Notes under the pieces: model-generated
What the model was told of the DNA's origin: nothing
Database searches by the model: none
What the model saw: only the letters and a program-made list of their open reading frames with translations
Translations under genes and position numbers: made by a program
Shown here: positions 56,891 through 58,973 of the stretch, piece by piece
How positions within the stretch are numbered: position 1 is the first letter of the stretch
How the letters are laid out: every line of letters begins with the position of its first letter
From: Kiritimatiellia bacterium
GTDB lineage: Bacteria > Verrucomicrobiota > Kiritimatiellia > UBA8416 > JABMPJ01
Reading direction: 5' to 3'
DNA length: 58,973 nucleotides
Assembly (NCBI GenBank): GCA_030745755.1
Contig: JASLOA010000055.1
Span: 1 to 58,973, forward strand

Positions 56891-57178
56891 GCTCCGGAGC
56901 GGATGCTCCCTCTTGGCTGGAGCATCTCTCGCTTCGCTCGACCTGCTAGGCCGGCGAGGGAGCACCCGCTCCTCCGCTGGGTCAGATTGAGACGTTGGTA
57001 GAGGGAGTACAGGGCTATCCGCAAGGAGCCGCTAAGGCCTGCGTGACCTTCCCCCTGGCCTTCGCTGGCGGTAGGTGAAAGCGGCAAGGGAGCATCCGCT
57101 CCTCCGCTTGGGGTAGGTTGGGACGTTGGCGGTGTAGCGATTATGTGCGCTTCCGCAAGGAGCCGCTGAGTGCTCGCC
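56891..57178. repeat. Intergenic GC-rich repeats, ~130-bp direct duplication
   Basis: The 378-bp gap before the first pseudopilin holds two diverged copies of a ~85-100 bp unit at 56953 and 57083 (GGGAGCAYCCGCTCCTCCGCT ... GACGTTGG ... CCGCAAGGAGCCGCT). A short inverted piece (GGAGCGGATGCTCCCT) lies at 56895-56911. No gene or promoter is apparent in this stretch. Confidence 0.75.
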
Positions 57179-57267
57179 GTGGCCTAGCTGGGTTGCTATG
57201 TGGGTTGTGTGTTTGGGGTGGATGGACTGGCGCAGTTTGTGTTATGATCTTTGTGGAGGGTAGCGTT

Positions 57268-57870
57268 ATGAGTAAACGACGGAAAGTTGGTGGATTCACC
57301 TTGATCGAGATGCTGACTGTTGTGGTCATCATAGGCATTTTGGCGGGTATTCTATTCAGGGTCGCTGGTATGATCAGCAACCGGACGGCGCGTTCGGTCA
57401 GCGTGGAACGTCTCGAGCAACTCAAACTCTGTATCGAGGGCTATTACGGGGTTTACGGTGAGTATCCCCGTGCCACGGGTGTCACGTGGGAAGAACCCGG
57501 GGCCAGTGCCGGCAGTCCCGAGGATTGGGACATCATTCTGCCGGGCGCGCAGGCGGGAGATCCGAGCTGGGAGAACCCGGCCAAGGAGTACTGGAGCAAT
57601 CTATACCCCTTCATCTACCGTGACCCCAGCAGGAACGAATGGGCTGAGTTCAGTCTGCGGGCAGGGGAAGCACCCGGTGTGGATATCGTGGCGTATACCA
57701 ACGTCAACTCAAGCGACCTGGGGTTTGAGTATGGAAACTTCGACTACACGAATGCGGTTCACTCGATCCATGATGGGCAGGGCAATGCCTTCAGCTACAG
57801 CTCAACGGCGCCCTACCAGTCCTACACGCTGACCGCGAGTGACGGGGTAGGGGAAGGCTGGACCCAGTAA
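57268..57870 (+). CDS. Pseudopilin (GspG-like)
   Basis: 200 residues. The prepilin signal KVGGFTLIEMLTVVVIIG has the cleavage Gly before Phe and Glu at +5, followed by a hydrophobic helix. The globular part has the GYYGVYGEYPRATG segment typical of GspG-type pseudopilins. The ATG at 57268 has GGAGGG 7 nt upstream; the frame runs further upstream only through repeat sequence. First of four consecutive prepilin-like genes after gspF. Confidence 0.88.
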   Translation: MSKRRKVGGFTLIEMLTVVVIIGILAGILFRVAGMISNRTARSVSVERLEQLKLCIEGYYGVYGEYPRATGVTWEEPGASAGSPEDWDIILPGAQAGDPSWENPAKEYWSNLYPFIYRDPSRNEWAEFSLRAGEAPGVDIVAYTNVNSSDLGFEYGNFDYTNAVHSIHDGQGNAFSYSSTAPYQSYTLTASDGVGEGWTQ

Positions 57871-57891
57871 TAGAGAGAGGAAGGATCTGAT

Positions 57892-58377
57892 ATGCGACGT
57901 CGCGGCTTTACGATTATCGAAATGCTGGTGGTTATCGCCATCATCGGAATCCTTATTGGCTTGTTGGTGCCGGCACTGTCCGCCGCGCGCGAGCGGGCAC
58001 GGCGCACCAAGGCGCGAGCCGTATGCGTGCAGATTGAGACAGCCCTGAAGGGCTTCCTGGAGGACCATCGCTCCTTTGACTTGCTTGACGGCAGCCCGAC
58101 GGAGCTGGACGACGACATGGCTGGTGTCCTCAGTGGTACCAATACGTTCAGCCGCCGCTATATGGAATTCTCAGCCGATGAAGCCAGCGACGGCATGGGG
58201 GATCCATGGAGCACGGAGGGGGACGTGCACTACTACTGGGTTGCGTTCAGTATTGACGGAGTGGTCAGTGTGCCGGGGGAAGATGGGGACGAGGATGTCT
58301 ATCGTGTGGTGGCGGTCTGGTCGAATGGCAAGGATGGTGAAGAAGGCACAGGCGACGACATCAAGACATGGGAGTAA
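57892..58377 (+). CDS. Pseudopilin
   Basis: 161 residues: MRRRGFTIIEMLVVIAIIG is a class III prepilin signal with very short leader. The globular domain is acidic and ends with DGKDGEEGTGDDIKTWE, which resembles the calcium-binding C-terminal tail of GspG-type major pseudopilins. AAGGA precedes the ATG. Confidence 0.88.
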   Translation: MRRRGFTIIEMLVVIAIIGILIGLLVPALSAARERARRTKARAVCVQIETALKGFLEDHRSFDLLDGSPTELDDDMAGVLSGTNTFSRRYMEFSADEASDGMGDPWSTEGDVHYYWVAFSIDGVVSVPGEDGDEDVYRVVAVWSNGKDGEEGTGDDIKTWE

Positions 58378-58383
58378 TGGGTC

Positions 58384-58896
58384 ATGCGGAATCGCGGGTT
58401 TACGCTTATAGAAATGCTGGTGGTGGTGGCCATTATAGGCGTTCTGATGGGCCTCATGCTGCCGGCCATGACCAAGCTGCGTAAACAAGCCCTTCAGCGT
58501 AAGGCGGGAGTAGAACGGCTGGCCCTGCGCAACGCGATCCGAGCCTATCATGCTGAGTACGAGGAGTGGCCGCTACCTCAGAACGATCTCAATGCCGCCC
58601 TGGCAACCGACTTCGACGATCCGGACGAACCTGTGATCTATACCTATGACGCTGATAATGACGAGATAGTGGAAGTCTTGCGGCCTGACAACACTTTTCG
58701 AAACCCCAAAGGCATGCTCTTCCTTGAAGAGCAAAGTTTCTCGCGTACAAACGAAGATGGGGATGTCATTCCGGATGGCCCCTTGCGTGATCCGTGGGGC
58801 ATTCCCTACACGATCACGATCGATATTCGCTACCCGGGCACTACGAGCCTGGTGGGGGCGCCGGATCTGATAGACGGTGGTGTAACGGTTGATTAG
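58384..58896 (+). CDS. Pseudopilin
   Basis: 170 residues with MRNRGFTLIEMLVVVAIIG at the start, then an extended helix and an EYEEWPLPQNDLNAAL motif. A DPWGIPYTITIDI segment near the end is common in GspG/GspH-like proteins. Six nucleotides separate it from the preceding pseudopilin. Confidence 0.87.
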   Translation: MRNRGFTLIEMLVVVAIIGVLMGLMLPAMTKLRKQALQRKAGVERLALRNAIRAYHAEYEEWPLPQNDLNAALATDFDDPDEPVIYTYDADNDEIVEVLRPDNTFRNPKGMLFLEEQSFSRTNEDGDVIPDGPLRDPWGIPYTITIDIRYPGTTSLVGAPDLIDGGVTVD

Positions 58897-58918
58897 CAGA
58901 GCGAAGGGCGGACAGGAA

Positions 58919-58973
58919 ATGAGACGCCATGGTTTTACGTTGCTGGAGCTGCTTGTAGTGCTTGCCATCATGG
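58919..58973 (+). CDS. Pseudopilin, partial (cut by window end)
   Basis: Only the first 18 codons are present: MRRHGFTLLELLVVLAIM. This is another prepilin signal peptide, with ACAGGA upstream of the ATG. The remainder lies outside the window. Confidence 0.8.
   Translation, partial: MRRHGFTLLELLVVLAIM

Overview
The window looks like a chromosomal segment of a GC-rich Gram-negative bacterium of the PVC superphylum. Kiritimatiellota or Lentisphaerota-like is my best guess, at moderate confidence. The reasons are the gene order of the large ribosomal/RNA polymerase locus, a tuf gene outside the str operon, a run of short pseudopilin genes behind a lone gspF, glycoside-hydrolase remnants, and many dispersed palindromic repeats. 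No rRNA gene is present to settle the assignment.

Layout. (1) 1-3500 is a decayed accessory zone. It holds two PIN toxin-antitoxin pairs, one AbiEii-type nucleotidyltransferase with a small partner gene, and three gene remnants (two glycoside-hydrolase-like, one nucleotidyltransferase). (2) 3572-11151 is a signalling island. It has an overlapping histidine kinase/response regulator pair whose regulator ends in an unrecognised domain, a truncated TonB-dependent receptor, and a minus-strand MglA-like GTPase/Roadblock/DUF4388 operon. Divergent from that operon is a chimeric helix-hairpin-helix plus Roadblock-like protein. (3) 11187-23485 is metabolic: a DUF3820 protein, a nitroreductase, a pterin-dependent methyltransferase, two separate homocysteine methyltransferase genes, phosphoglycerate mutase gpmI, a MetH lacking its first module, L-aspartate oxidase, and a membrane glycosyltransferase-like protein with TPRs. 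This part is rich in mobile repeats. (4) 23570-55392 is the information-processing superlocus: tRNA-Thr, tuf, rpmG, tRNA-Trp, secE, nusG, rplKAJL, rpoBC, rpsLG, fusA, the S10/spc/alpha ribosomal operons, secY, adk, map, rpmJ, rpoA and rplQ, closed by a clear terminator. (5) 55446-58973 is a type II secretion/type IV pilus-like cluster (gspF and four pseudopilin genes, the last cut by the window edge).

The most noteworthy points are these. Ribosomal protein S11 carries an N-terminal acidic Pro/Ala/Glu-rich extension of about 150 residues. EF-Tu has a rewritten switch I region and EF-G a divergent domain IV. Several palindromic repeat families enter coding sequences at protein linkers and, in one case, supply a stop codon. 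A MITE-like insertion has terminal inverted repeats and flanking direct repeats. The GTPase/Roadblock island contains a DNA-binding-type HhH/Roadblock chimera. All assignments were made by reading the sequence; no database search was run.
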